Assembly: GCF_016649425.1 (NCBI RefSeq) | Contig: NZ_JADRCR010000005.1 | Coordinates: 62,001 to 126,000, forward strand | DNA: 64,000 nt | Direction: 5' to 3' | Source of the DNA: Limnobaculum allomyrinae | GTDB lineage: Bacteria > Pseudomonadota > Gammaproteobacteria > Enterobacterales > Enterobacteriaceae | Part shown: piece by piece, positions 52,079 through 61,399 of the stretch | How the letters are laid out: every line of letters starts with the position of its first letter | Position numbering within the stretch: the stretch's first letter is position 1 | Translations under genes and position numbers: made by a program | The notes under the pieces: model-generated | The model's input: only the letters and a program-made list of their open reading frames with translations | What the model was told of the DNA's origin: nothing | Databases searched by the model: none

Positions 52079-52519
52079 ATGAAGAAATTAATTATTGGTG
52101 TGGTATTTATTTCTGGAGTTATGTTTACAGGTTCTTCTTTTGCAAATGTAGCTGATCTGTCGTGTAAGTTTGAAAATGGAGGAGATATGCTCGTTACGCA
52201 TGATGATGACAGTATTTATATTGCCTATAGTGAACCTAAATTTTCACCAGATGATAATGTTATTATTATTGATAAAGCGTCGAAGAGTACTAAACAGGGA
52301 TATGGCAATTCGGACTCTTATTTTACCTTAATTGGAACTATTGATAATGGTGAAAGAGCGGTTATTGAATTCTTACCAATAACCGAAAATGGCGTCATTA
52401 GGGCATCGCTTTTATTTGAGGATGAAACAGGAAGACCAACTGAAGAATTTAATTGTATTCCAGGTACAATTAAAGCGAGAAGCGATCTTTCTGCAAAAGG
52501 CATTCCTGATGTTAAATAA
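52079..52519 (+). CDS. Secreted hypothetical protein 1 of a small cluster
   Basis: 146 residues with a clear signal peptide (MKKLIIGVVFISGVMF ... SSFA-NVAD). The mature domain has two cysteines (DLSCKFENGG and EFNCIPG) that could form one disulfide. No enzyme motif. The sequence TTTAATAAAGG before its start recurs before the next gene, pointing to duplication of the start region. 42 bases after the preceding gene. Confidence 0.65.
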   Translation: MKKLIIGVVFISGVMFTGSSFANVADLSCKFENGGDMLVTHDDDSIYIAYSEPKFSPDDNVIIIDKASKSTKQGYGNSDSYFTLIGTIDNGERAVIEFLPITENGVIRASLLFEDETGRPTEEFNCIPGTIKARSDLSAKGIPDVK

Positions 52520-52540
52520 GTTTAATAAAGGAAATACCTC

Positions 52541-52957
52541 ATGAAAAAATTAACCAACGTTGCAATACTGACTCTGGTTGCTTTGTTTTCCGCTTCTTCC
52601 TTTGCCAAATGGCATGGATGTCAAGAGCAAAACCTTATTTTCTTTGCTTATAACATAAAACATACGAAAGCGGTAGAACTCTGCCAAACGGAGGAAGGTT
52701 ATAGATACACTTTTGGACCTATTGGAAAACCAGAAATTATTCTAGAAAAAGATAGCAATGATGTTACTCGCGGAGGAGGTATGGCTGGAGGATTTGATAT
52801 TAAAAATGGTGATATTATTTACGGGGTAATGGAAGATAAATTTGGTAATTCTGCTCTCATCGTGCAGAAATCTGATTATAGTAAAGTTCTGGCTGAGATT
52901 GAACTTGATAGTGGAGATAAAGCCTACGTCAATAAAACGTATGAATATTTCCATTAA
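52541..52957 (+). CDS. Secreted hypothetical protein 2 of a small cluster
   Basis: 138 residues; signal peptide MKKLTNVAILTLVALFS ... SSFA-KWHG resembles that of the preceding gene, but the mature part is different (two Cys in WHGCQEQN and VELCQTEEG). It follows by 21 bases, with a closely similar leader (TTTAATAAAGGAAATAC). Likely periplasmic; function unknown. Confidence 0.65.
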   Translation: MKKLTNVAILTLVALFSASSFAKWHGCQEQNLIFFAYNIKHTKAVELCQTEEGYRYTFGPIGKPEIILEKDSNDVTRGGGMAGGFDIKNGDIIYGVMEDKFGNSALIVQKSDYSKVLAEIELDSGDKAYVNKTYEYFH

Positions 52958-53117
52958 CGGTTTACGTCATTGATGCTCAGATCTGTACTGACAATAGCAA
53001 TCATTATTATCAATGCAGGTCTGAGTAATATATTTGATTTTTTTATATACAGTTTCCCATACCTTTTTTTTGCCATTGAATCGTAGGAGTAAATACATTG
53101 ACAAAGAGAGCATAATA

Positions 53118-53146
53118 ATTCCCCACCATTTTATATGGCGGGGAAT
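53118..53146. terminator. Hairpin downstream of hsdR
   Basis: ATTCCCCACCAT (53118-53129) pairs with ATGGCGGGGAAT (53135-53146) with one mismatch. It follows the hsdR stop on the minus strand. No long T run. Confidence 0.5.
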
Positions 53147-53158
53147 ATACCTCTTCAA

Positions 53159-56074
53159 TTAAAACCCCCTCATCCCGTTGATAAATGTATCTATCACGTT
53201 GCAAACCTTCTCATAAATTCGCTTAAGCACCATTTTTCTTTCAAGTATTTTGGGTGTCCATGTCAGTGCTCGCGCTACTTCATCCTCTCGGGGAGTTACA
53301 TTGGTGAACAGGTAATTATCCAGTAAGGTAGCAATTTTAGCTTCATCCAGTTTTTCTTCGGCACAAAGTTTTGCTATGGTTTTACGTTTTTCCCGTTCAA
53401 CGTAGGTTTCGAAGATTTGAGTGATATCCTCATCATGAGAGACATGCAGCAGATTTTCCTCGATAAAGTTATCAATCAGCTCACGTTTGCTACGTAACGT
53501 AACATCACTGTCAACGATATCCATGACTTTTTTCTTCTGTTCCTGCTGTTCTCTCGGCGGCATGGCCTGGATGCCTGCCAGTAATCGCAGGATATAGCCA
53601 ACGTTAATTTCATCACGATGAATTAATGAAACCTCAAAATCGACTTCATCCAGAATAGATACTTTATCTTTATCAGAGTGTTTTTTCACCTTGTCATAAA
53701 TATCGAGATATTTACTGGTGTAATCGGCTAGTGTCTGATCGGATAATGGTTTATTTACTTCGTCAAAGTCCGCAAAGCTTTCCAGTATATTCTTAAGTCG
53801 CATCACGTCGCGGAAGGCAGTCACAAAGGCGAGTTGAGCTTTTTCATCCGGCAGGTTGTCCACACTTTCAACTGTGGGGGCTAGGGTTAATAGGGTATCT
53901 ACAGCAGATTGATAGTCGCTCAGGTACTCCTCAAAAGGTTTAACCAGCACGACTGAGGATGCGTCTTTATTCGAGAACAGTGCGATAGCATCATCAGTGG
54001 CTTTCTTCAGGTTGCGGAAGCAGACGATATTACCATGGCTTTTCTTCTCATTAAGAATACGGTTGGTACGGGAGAATGCCTGTATCAGACCGTGGTAACG
54101 CAGGTTTTTATCTACATAAAGCGTATTCAACGTTGGGCTATCAAAGCCTGTCAGGAACATATTGACCACCAGCAGGATATCGATACCTTTTTCCTTAGTA
54201 CGCTGCGCAATATTTTTGTAATAATTATAAAAGCTTTGTGAATCACTGGCAGAATAACTAGTACCATATAGAGAATTGTAATCTCGGATAAAGCTGTCCA
54301 GATGATCACGACTGGAAATGTCGATTTTTCCGCCTTGGGGCAGACTGATATCTTCTTCATCCAGTAAACCGTTAACAGCCTCCTTATCGCTTTTATCTTC
54401 CTCATTCGCTGCATAAGTAAAGATAGTCGCGATACGCAACGGTTTATAGGTTGGGTCGACCTGCTGTAGCTCAATTTGTTTTTCTTTAAAGAGTTTATAG
54501 TACTTAATTAGCATATCTACCGAGCCAACGCAGAACATGGCGGTAAACTCACGGTTTCGGGTCTTTGCATTATGGTGAGCCAGAACGTAGTCAGTTATTT
54601 TGCCCAGCCGGATATCACTTTCCATGACCTCTTTAGTGTCGATATCCTCAACATTGATATCAATTTCGTTGTTAGTTTCCTTACGGCGATAAGTTCCTAC
54701 ATACTCCACTGCAAAACGTAATACGTTTTCATCGCGAATGGCATCGACAATTACATACTTGTGCAGACATTTATCAAACAGCATTTCAGTTGTCTGCTTG
54801 ATGCCATTGGTTATATTGACGTTATCAGCAAAAATCGGTGTTCCGGTAAAGCCAAACAGTTGTGAATTTTCAAAGAAATTCACGATAGCCTTGTGAGTAT
54901 CACCAAACTGGCTGCGGTGGCATTCGTCAAAGATGAAGACAATACGTTCTTTGCGAAGATGTTCCAGCTGTGCTTTATAGACTTCATGAGTAATAGCATT
55001 GTTTAACTTTTGAATGGTTGTCAGCGTCAGCTTACTGCTGGTTACCTTCAGGTGCTTGATCAGTGTACTGGTGTTGTTGGTGGTATCTACGCTGTCTTTA
55101 GCGAAGCTATTAAACTCTTTCGCAGTCTGGTAATCCAGATCGCGGCGATCAACCACAAAAATGACACGATCCACTTCAGGCATCGACATGATTACCTGAC
55201 TGGCCTTAAACGACGTTAAAGTTTTACCGGAACCGGTTGTGTGCCAGATATATCCATTACGAGGTTTTCCCTGCAAATAGAGGCTGTCTTTCACATGCCG
55301 GATTATAGCTTCACAGGCATAGTACTGATAGGGGCGCATCACCATCAGACACTTACGGGTTTCATTCAATACCGTATAGTGAGTGATCATTTTGGCAATG
55401 TGGCACACCTTCAGGAAAGCTTCGGCAAACTTCTCCAGTGATTTAATTGGCTCATTCTTTTCGTCTGTCCAGAAGAAGGTCTGCTCGAAATGGTTAGCAC
55501 GGTTATTAGCGTAGTATTTGGTATCGACACCATTACTGATGATAAACAACTGCACATACTGGAACAAGCCACTGCCAACCCAGAAAGCATCCCGATGATA
55601 ACGGTCAATCTGATTAAACGCTTCTTTCAAACCTAGGCCACGACGCTTAAGTTCAATTTGCACCAACGGCAGACCGTTAATCAGCAGCGTGACGTCAAAG
55701 CGGGTTTTACGCGTATTTTGCTCGGCATTGAATTGTTTCACCTGACGAGTGACCTGAAACTCATTTTGGCACCACTCTTCTTTATTGATAAAGATGAGCC
55801 ATTTCTCTGTACCATCATCACGCAGCAACCGGTAGCGATCTCGCAGGATTTTGGCACGATCGATGACTTCATTCCCTTTGGTCAAATGCAGGAAAATACG
55901 ATTAAATTCGCTGTCGGTAAGTGGGTTAGCTTCCAGCCGATTATGAATTTCAATCTGCTTTCTCAGGTTGGCCTTCATACTGGCTTCATCAGTGACATTC
56001 ACCAGTTCGTAGTGCATACCCACCAGTTGGTTAACCAGCTGCGTTTCTAACTCGTATTCACTTTGCGTTGTCAT
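53159..56074 (-). CDS. hsdR: Type I restriction enzyme R subunit
   Basis: 971 residues. The N-terminal nuclease (PD-ExK) shows RFDVTLLINGLPLVQIELKRRG (Asp near 128, Glu-Leu-Lys near 144). Then the SF2 motor: HTTGSGKTLTSFK (Walker A near 280), FDECHRSQFG (DEAD-like motif II near 383) and GFTGTP. Motifs V-VI are in LTGFDSPTLNTLY and QAFSRTNR. The C-terminal helical domain binds HsdM. Translocates and cleaves unmodified DNA with HsdM2S1. Last gene of the hsd operon, 57 bases after hsdS; no frameshift seen. Confidence 0.93.
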   Translation of the reverse strand: MTTQSEYELETQLVNQLVGMHYELVNVTDEASMKANLRKQIEIHNRLEANPLTDSEFNRIFLHLTKGNEVIDRAKILRDRYRLLRDDGTEKWLIFINKEEWCQNEFQVTRQVKQFNAEQNTRKTRFDVTLLINGLPLVQIELKRRGLGLKEAFNQIDRYHRDAFWVGSGLFQYVQLFIISNGVDTKYYANNRANHFEQTFFWTDEKNEPIKSLEKFAEAFLKVCHIAKMITHYTVLNETRKCLMVMRPYQYYACEAIIRHVKDSLYLQGKPRNGYIWHTTGSGKTLTSFKASQVIMSMPEVDRVIFVVDRRDLDYQTAKEFNSFAKDSVDTTNNTSTLIKHLKVTSSKLTLTTIQKLNNAITHEVYKAQLEHLRKERIVFIFDECHRSQFGDTHKAIVNFFENSQLFGFTGTPIFADNVNITNGIKQTTEMLFDKCLHKYVIVDAIRDENVLRFAVEYVGTYRRKETNNEIDINVEDIDTKEVMESDIRLGKITDYVLAHHNAKTRNREFTAMFCVGSVDMLIKYYKLFKEKQIELQQVDPTYKPLRIATIFTYAANEEDKSDKEAVNGLLDEEDISLPQGGKIDISSRDHLDSFIRDYNSLYGTSYSASDSQSFYNYYKNIAQRTKEKGIDILLVVNMFLTGFDSPTLNTLYVDKNLRYHGLIQAFSRTNRILNEKKSHGNIVCFRNLKKATDDAIALFSNKDASSVVLVKPFEEYLSDYQSAVDTLLTLAPTVESVDNLPDEKAQLAFVTAFRDVMRLKNILESFADFDEVNKPLSDQTLADYTSKYLDIYDKVKKHSDKDKVSILDEVDFEVSLIHRDEINVGYILRLLAGIQAMPPREQQEQKKKVMDIVDSDVTLRSKRELIDNFIEENLLHVSHDEDITQIFETYVEREKRKTIAKLCAEEKLDEAKIATLLDNYLFTNVTPREDEVARALTWTPKILERKMVLKRIYEKVCNVIDTFINGMRGF

Positions 56075-56131
56075 GGGAGCGTCCTACCCTTTCTATCGGA
56101 AAAGCCCGAATCAGTTCAAGCTGGTTAATAT

Positions 56132-57382
56132 TTATATGAACATTTGCTGGAGTAGACCTTGTTTCCAAGTCGTTAACCTATCCAATTCAGACTTTTTAAT
56201 GATGATTTTATCGTCAACTGAGGCTAGAAAATTGGCGATTTTGGTTTGTTCATCAATACTTGGTAGTGGAACCATTAATTCTAATAAATTTTTCTTTGTG
56301 ATACTTAAAACTGAGACACCAGTGGCAATTACTTTTATCTGTTTCCTGACCTCTGATGATTGCATCATGTAACAGCCGAAACCTGGAGCCATATGGGTAG
56401 ACGGTCTTGCTAAAAAAGTGTGTAATCCTGCAACCATCTGTCGCTGCCCGACGTTCATGATCTCAATACACTTGCCAATATCATTGTAATCCTCAGAAGC
56501 ATCCGCAATGACTAAATCCCCTTTTCTACAGAAATTGTCCTCGGCTATTTTTATATGATCAGATATATAAGGAACTAATTCTTTATTTATATCAAATCGG
56601 CAATTGAATTTAGTATGTATATCACCATAGTGAATGTTTTTAATTATCCCATTTTCATAGTTAAGTTCATTTCGGGATAAAGAATTAGTGCCTAAAAGAC
56701 TATATACTGTTCTAAAGGGTTTAATTTTCCAGGCTGGGTAGGCATTACCATTCTCATTCCTAAATTTTAATTCCTGACTAAAAATCTTCTGTATTGCACT
56801 TTTTTTATACTCACATAGCAAGTTGTACTGCTTGTTTAGTAACGAGATTTTTTCGTCAACAGATGACAGAAAATTTGCAATTTTGGTTTGCTCTTTAATA
56901 TTCGGAATACATACTTTTATTTGATGTAAGACACTTCCTTTTATACCTTGAACTGTTCCGCCTGTAGCTTTGCTGATGAGCTCCATTTGAAACGATGGAG
57001 ATAAAAAAAGCTGTTTCAAAAATGAGTTTTGTAGTAGCTTTTCTTTCCCTCGATATTTAATAACTCTTTGCGCAAGGGCAATATTCTCTTTATCGATAGT
57101 TGCAACATTACCTAAGGGCGCTTCAGTAGTAATTAAAACATCGCCAATTTTCGGCTTGCCTCTTCTCATTACTTCATCATACTCACTAGGGTCAATGAAC
57201 TCTTGTGAGCTTTCGTAATCTATGTATCCCTGTTTGATATTCTTGGCCGTAACCAAGAATACTCCACTATCAGTTTTATTAGGTGTTTTTCCCCGATAGT
57301 CAACATAATCAGCCAAGTCTATTATCGATTTTTCATACCATTCACTATCAGTTATGGGAAATCTTAACTTAGGCACACTCAT
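56132..57382 (-). CDS. hsdS: Type I restriction-modification specificity subunit
   Basis: 416 residues with the two-TRD layout: TRD1 (about 15-150), conserved helix NIKEQTKIANFLSSVDEKI near 165, TRD2 (about 215-360) and the second copy of that helix, SIDEQTKIANFLASVDDKI near 378. The repeated helices are what sets the spacer of the bipartite recognition site. The target sequence cannot be read from the TRDs. Start overlaps the hsdM stop by one base (TAATG). Confidence 0.92.
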   Translation of the reverse strand: MSVPKLRFPITDSEWYEKSIIDLADYVDYRGKTPNKTDSGVFLVTAKNIKQGYIDYESSQEFIDPSEYDEVMRRGKPKIGDVLITTEAPLGNVATIDKENIALAQRVIKYRGKEKLLQNSFLKQLFLSPSFQMELISKATGGTVQGIKGSVLHQIKVCIPNIKEQTKIANFLSSVDEKISLLNKQYNLLCEYKKSAIQKIFSQELKFRNENGNAYPAWKIKPFRTVYSLLGTNSLSRNELNYENGIIKNIHYGDIHTKFNCRFDINKELVPYISDHIKIAEDNFCRKGDLVIADASEDYNDIGKCIEIMNVGQRQMVAGLHTFLARPSTHMAPGFGCYMMQSSEVRKQIKVIATGVSVLSITKKNLLELMVPLPSIDEQTKIANFLASVDDKIIIKKSELDRLTTWKQGLLQQMFI

Positions 57383-58989
57383 TACTTATCCCCCTCTGCC
57401 AACTTAAACGGCACATTAATCCCCAATTCTTTACAGAATCCAGCAATGGTTTTATCAATCTCGGCTACTTTGCCTTCCAGTTCATGAATTTCATGGGCTA
57501 CAACATTGAGATCAATTTCATCTTCTGCTTCAAAGATATCAACATAGCGAGGGATGTTGAGGTTGTAATCGTTACCTCGGATCTCTTCTAGGGTCGCTAT
57601 ATAGCTATACTTCTCATTTGCTTTCCAGTCATTGTAAGTATCTGCAATCTTGTCGATATGTTCCGGCAGCAGGCGATTTTGGGTTTTCACCTTCTCAAAA
57701 TCGTTGCTGGCATCAATAAACAAAATACCGTTGTTGTGCTTGCGGCACTTACGCAACACCAGTACACAGGTCGGAATACTTGTGCCATAAAAGATATTGG
57801 CAGGTAGCCCGATTACTGCGTCAATACAGTTCAGTTGCTCAATCATGAACTTGCGAATATGGCCTTCTGTCGAACTACGGAACAGTACGCCATGTGGTAG
57901 TACGACAGCCACCGTGCCGTCGTCTTCAAGGTGATAGAACATATGCTGCACAAATGCCATATCTGCTTTGCTGGATGGAGCCAGTTTGCCGTATTGAGCA
58001 AAGCGGTCATCATTCATAAATAACGGGCTGGCGCTCCATTTGGCCGAGAACGGCGGGTTGGCAACAATCGCATCAAACTTCAGATGAGTATGCTGCGGAT
58101 GCTCCAGCGTATCTTCCTGCATGATTTCAAAGTCAGCATAATGAATACCATGCAGGATCATGTTCATCCGTGCCAGGTTATAGGTAGTACGGTTCATTTC
58201 CTGGCCGTAGATTTTAACGACAGAAGAGGCTTCGCGTTTTACACGCAACAGCAATGAGCCGGAGCCGCATGTCGGGTCATAAACGCTTTTTAACTTCAGC
58301 TTATGGGTGGTTACAATTTTTGCCAGAAGCGTGGATACTGGTTGTGGGGTATAGAACTCACCAGCTTTCTTACCTGCACCGGAAGCGAACTGACCAATCA
58401 GATATTCGTAAGCGTCACCGAGGATATCGGAGCTTGCTTCGCTCAGGTTAAAGCTCAGTTTGTCGAGTTCGGTAATAACCTTTCCAATTAATTCGTTTTT
58501 GGCTTTGGCTGTATTACCCAGCTTACTGGAACCCAAATCAAGATCTTCGAATAGATTACTGAAGTCATCAGCGGAATCAGTACCCAGTGTGCTTTGTTCG
58601 ATATTCCGCAGAGTAGTAGCCAGATCTTCCAGAATAAAACCAACACCTTCACCTTTCTGGTCATCTGCAACTCGCTGAGCCATGGTGTGAAACAGGTCAG
58701 TTGGCGGCAGGAAGTAACCCAGCGTCCGAATGCTATCGTCTTTTACCGCGTCAATGATGTCCTGATAGGCTGGGTGTTCAGCTGTCAGTTCGTTGTACTG
58801 GATACCGTCTTCCTTAAGGATTTTGTTGGCATAGGCCACGAACTTTTCGGACAGATACTTGTAAAAGATGAAACCAAGGCAATAGTCACGAAATTCATCA
58901 GCGTTCATCTTACCACGCAGGGTATCTGCGATATTCCAGAGACGGCTTTGCAGTTCGCTTAAATTTTGGGCTTCAATCTGGGGAGACAT
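57382..58989 (-). CDS. hsdM: Type I restriction-modification methyltransferase
   Basis: 535 residues from the ATG at 58989 (MSPQIEAQNLSELQSRLW) with AGGAAG upstream; longer frames have no support. N-terminal HsdM_N domain (FIFYKYLSEKF), then the N6-adenine methylase core: YDPTCGSGSLLL (SAM, near 240) and VANPPFSAKW (near 315), with GEFYTPQPV before. Modifies host DNA with HsdS. First gene of the operon. Confidence 0.94.
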   Translation of the reverse strand: MSPQIEAQNLSELQSRLWNIADTLRGKMNADEFRDYCLGFIFYKYLSEKFVAYANKILKEDGIQYNELTAEHPAYQDIIDAVKDDSIRTLGYFLPPTDLFHTMAQRVADDQKGEGVGFILEDLATTLRNIEQSTLGTDSADDFSNLFEDLDLGSSKLGNTAKAKNELIGKVITELDKLSFNLSEASSDILGDAYEYLIGQFASGAGKKAGEFYTPQPVSTLLAKIVTTHKLKLKSVYDPTCGSGSLLLRVKREASSVVKIYGQEMNRTTYNLARMNMILHGIHYADFEIMQEDTLEHPQHTHLKFDAIVANPPFSAKWSASPLFMNDDRFAQYGKLAPSSKADMAFVQHMFYHLEDDGTVAVVLPHGVLFRSSTEGHIRKFMIEQLNCIDAVIGLPANIFYGTSIPTCVLVLRKCRKHNNGILFIDASNDFEKVKTQNRLLPEHIDKIADTYNDWKANEKYSYIATLEEIRGNDYNLNIPRYVDIFEAEDEIDLNVVAHEIHELEGKVAEIDKTIAGFCKELGINVPFKLAEGDK

Positions 58990-59401
58990 GCTTCTTCCTG
59001 TTGTTTTGTTCTGATCCCGACAAGGGGGAAATACTTCATTAAATGATACCACTGAGAAGGTTCTGGATCAGTTGTTCATTCAGTGCAATTAGGTGTCCTG
59101 ATAATGATGTCTCCATACAGTTCCGGGCGTGCTTTCGCTCACTAAGAAAAGAGGGCTGTAGGCGATGACATTATGCATTGTAATGCTTGAAAACCCTGCA
59201 TAAATGTAACTCCCGCTATCGTTATGGGCTGTTAGATATTGTAGTTTCACTTACTTACTATAGTTCTATCTCACTGACATCCAGTCGTACTTTTATACGT
59301 TTTTTTTGATTTATTTTTGCTAATTATGCGTATTTTTCGTACTATTTTATCAATTATCAAATCATTGACAATACTTTTAGATGCTAGGGTCAGGAGGGAG
59401 A
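58990..59401. other. Divergent control region between hsdM and the HTH gene
   Basis: 412 bases without a credible gene. AT-rich toward its right end, with TTGACA at 59366-59371 just upstream of the HTH gene start. Both promoters must lie here. Confidence 0.4.
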
Positions 59402-59854
59402 GTGGAAAGCAATCGCAGCCATAAACCGTGGGTTAATGACGACGAACAAACTGGTTTAGAACATTTCGGTAAGAGACTGAAAAAGATTATCGATAAACAA
59501 TCTGTCGCGTCTTTTGCTAGAGACTGCAAGCTTTCTGAAGCCTCAGTGAGGAAATACCTTAATTCTGGCACGGTGCCGGGTATCGACACTGTGGCAGCTA
59601 TTTCAGCGCATACCGGCTGCTCCCTGACTTGGCTCATTACGGGAGAAGGAGAACCACACATCGACAAAACTGGTCAGGTAAGCAACCGCCTGCCAGATGA
59701 AGAGATCGCGAAGTGGTGGAGCACGATGACTGAAGCTTTGCGTGTTGAAGACAGAATCAACATTATCACCGCGTTTCAGTATGGTGGTCTGAATGCGGTA
59801 TTTAAGCCGGATCTCATTACCGATAATCCACTCAAGCCAAAAGCCCGGCAATGA
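59402..59854 (+). CDS. CI-like HTH repressor without peptidase domain
   Basis: 150 residues from GTG at 59402, four bases after GGAGG; ATG at 59381 lies upstream of that site and is less likely. The first 75 residues form an XRE/CI-type helix-turn-helix: FGKRLKKIID, SVASFARDCKLSEASVRKYLNSGTVPGIDT and GCSLTWLITGEGEP. The LTWLITGEG ending is typical of phage CI/BetR-type repressors. The C-terminal 70 residues have no LexA-like protease. Likely represses the island or the hsd operon divergent from it (inference). Confidence 0.8.
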   Translation: MESNRSHKPWVNDDEQTGLEHFGKRLKKIIDKQSVASFARDCKLSEASVRKYLNSGTVPGIDTVAAISAHTGCSLTWLITGEGEPHIDKTGQVSNRLPDEEIAKWWSTMTEALRVEDRINIITAFQYGGLNAVFKPDLITDNPLKPKARQ

Positions 59855-59932
59855 GTACGATGCCCATAGAAACGAGGATGCTGGTAAAATGCGGCATATT
59901 CAACATCAATAATCAGATTTAGGCGGTAGGTA

Positions 59933-60232
59933 ATGAGGGCAGGACACAAAAGTGAACATACCCAAATGGTCAACAGGGTGCTTCGTGATGTAGCCGGACA
60001 ACAGGGGCGGCCCGTTAGTGAGATTTTTGGGAAGCTATTTCAGACTCCCGGCGTAGCTAATGCTGGCATACTAAAAGAGCTTTTTCGTGAAACTTTTCAG
60101 CGCCTTTATCCCGAAGAGTCGTTTAATCGCGTCATCTGGTGTCCTTTCTGCGAATGCTTTGATCTTGTCCGTACTGACGAATCAGCGGTGTATGGTGAAT
60201 CACTGTGGACATTCAGTTCCACTCAATTTTGA
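59933..60232 (+). CDS. Small hypothetical protein with a CPFC motif
   Basis: 99 residues; ATG follows AGG with short spacing. Helical N-terminal part (MVNRVLRDVAGQQGRPVSEIFG), then WCPFCECFDLV near residue 70 that could bind zinc. No further motif recognised. Lies 78 bases after the repressor gene in the same direction; typical of unassigned satellite-phage ORFs. Confidence 0.55.
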   Translation: MRAGHKSEHTQMVNRVLRDVAGQQGRPVSEIFGKLFQTPGVANAGILKELFRETFQRLYPEESFNRVIWCPFCECFDLVRTDESAVYGESLWTFSSTQF

Positions 60233-60294
60233 AGCGAGTGTTGGGTGTTTGATGGTTAAGCGATGTGTGACGCTGTAGATGACTGACGCGTCAT

Positions 60295-60326
60295 AATGGC
60301 TCAATGGCTCAATGGCTCAATGGCTG
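60295..60326. repeat. Four tandem copies of an 8-bp unit
   Basis: AATGGCTC at 60295-60302, 60303-60310 and 60311-60318, then AATGGCTG at 60319-60326. The stop codon of the minus-strand zinc-finger gene (60301-60303) lies within it. Confidence 0.9.
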
Positions 60327-60801
60327 TCTGGTGCGGTTGTTCGTCAAAAGTATTGCTGGCATCGCTATTAGGCACGTTTTCCTTCTGACTGTAATTCCAG
60401 TTCCACTCTCCTCGGCTGATACTGTAAATCCCCGTTTTGCAGGTCTTACAGTACTTGTCTCCCTGGTAGTGCGAATGGCACCATACACAAAACCAGTATC
60501 TCGTTGCTACCAACGTATCCAGTTCGTTAATCATCGTGCGTAAGCGCATTATGAAGACCCGCTTTCTGATTGCAGCTAACAGATGGCCGCATCCCGTCAC
60601 CTGTGCTTTCGTTGTCTCATCATCGGGAGCATGTTCAAACCAGACTTCTTCTCCAGTCGTATCGTTACACAGCTTCAAAGGGCAATGGCAGTCGGTACAG
60701 AACCACTGGCCGTTACCGGAGGCTTTGTTCACCATGACGTAATGGTCTTCACTGTCGAAGGCCATGTAGAGCTTCACATCCTGCAAGATGGATTTATGCA
60801 T
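60301..60801 (-). CDS. Cysteine-rich zinc-binding protein
   Basis: 166 residues. Metal-binding-type pairs: WFCTDCHCPL near 33-40, GCGH near 72, FCVWCHSHY and YCKTCKTGIY in the C-terminal half. WFEHAPDD recalls zinc-ribbon proteins of P4-like islands that recognise single-stranded or modified DNA, but function is unknown. The last codons (AIEPLSH) are encoded by an 8-bp tandem repeat that also supplies the stop. AGGA-type site weak. Confidence 0.65.
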   Translation of the reverse strand: MHKSILQDVKLYMAFDSEDHYVMVNKASGNGQWFCTDCHCPLKLCNDTTGEEVWFEHAPDDETTKAQVTGCGHLLAAIRKRVFIMRLRTMINELDTLVATRYWFCVWCHSHYQGDKYCKTCKTGIYSISRGEWNWNYSQKENVPNSDASNTFDEQPHQTAIEPLSH

Positions 60802-61066
60802 AGTTATTCACTTCCTGCTGTCGGTAATCATCTTCAATGAAACAACAATCAGGAAAGACGAGTATCCTTTCAAAATTAGCCACGCAACCATTTAATTAAT
60901 GGGCGTCTAGATATCGTCAATCCTGATGTTGCTGTTTAAATGCGCTGTAAGAGATTTTGAGAGGGGTTTATAGCTAATGTGATGAATCTATTGAATTTAT
61001 GATGTTGTTAGCTTCTGAGCGGGTTACAGACTGTTTAAATTCCTGCTTGTGATTAACTCTTTAAAA

Positions 61067-61282
61067 TTAACCTCGTGACTGGTCAATGCGTTCCTGAACC
61101 CATTTTTCCACTTCGCTTTGCATCCAGCGGGAACTACGGCCTAATTTAATTGGCTCAGGGAACTTCCCTTCGCTTATCAGCTTGTAAAACCACTTATCCG
61201 TCAATCCAGTAAAATTGGTGATGAAAGCCATATTAACCATTTTATCGTCAAGCAGGCGGTGTGTCTTATTCTGAGCATCCAT
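61067..61282 (-). CDS. AlpA-family excision/transcription regulator
   Basis: 71 residues from the ATG at 61282 (GGAGA eight bases upstream); the frame is open further but without a start site. MerR-like winged helix of the AlpA type: FITNFTGLTDKWFYKLISEGKFPEPIKLGRSSRW, seen as the conserved FPxPIKLGRSSRW, followed by SEVEKWVQERI. In E. coli CP4-57 AlpA activates the integrase and promotes excision. Located with the island's other regulators. Confidence 0.88.
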   Translation of the reverse strand: MDAQNKTHRLLDDKMVNMAFITNFTGLTDKWFYKLISEGKFPEPIKLGRSSRWMQSEVEKWVQERIDQSRG

Positions 61283-61399
61283 GAGTATGTCTCCATATGG
61301 ATTATTGAGAGTTATGGAGAAGCGTTGGCTGTAATGAATAACCGTTGACGCATTCTCCTTCTCAACATCCACATGTCAGTAATAAAATAATTTTTACCG

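Noticed and set aside
52967-53113. Minus-strand ORF of 48-63 codons after hsdR (ATG at 53113 or TTG at 53158)
   Set aside because: It has one hydrophobic segment, but its possible GGGGA site is buried in the hairpin downstream of hsdR and the C-terminal part looks random. Coding support is too weak.
54035-56372. Plus-strand ORFs opposite hsdR and hsdS
   Set aside because: They mirror well-supported minus-strand genes and show no own domains or ribosome binding sites.
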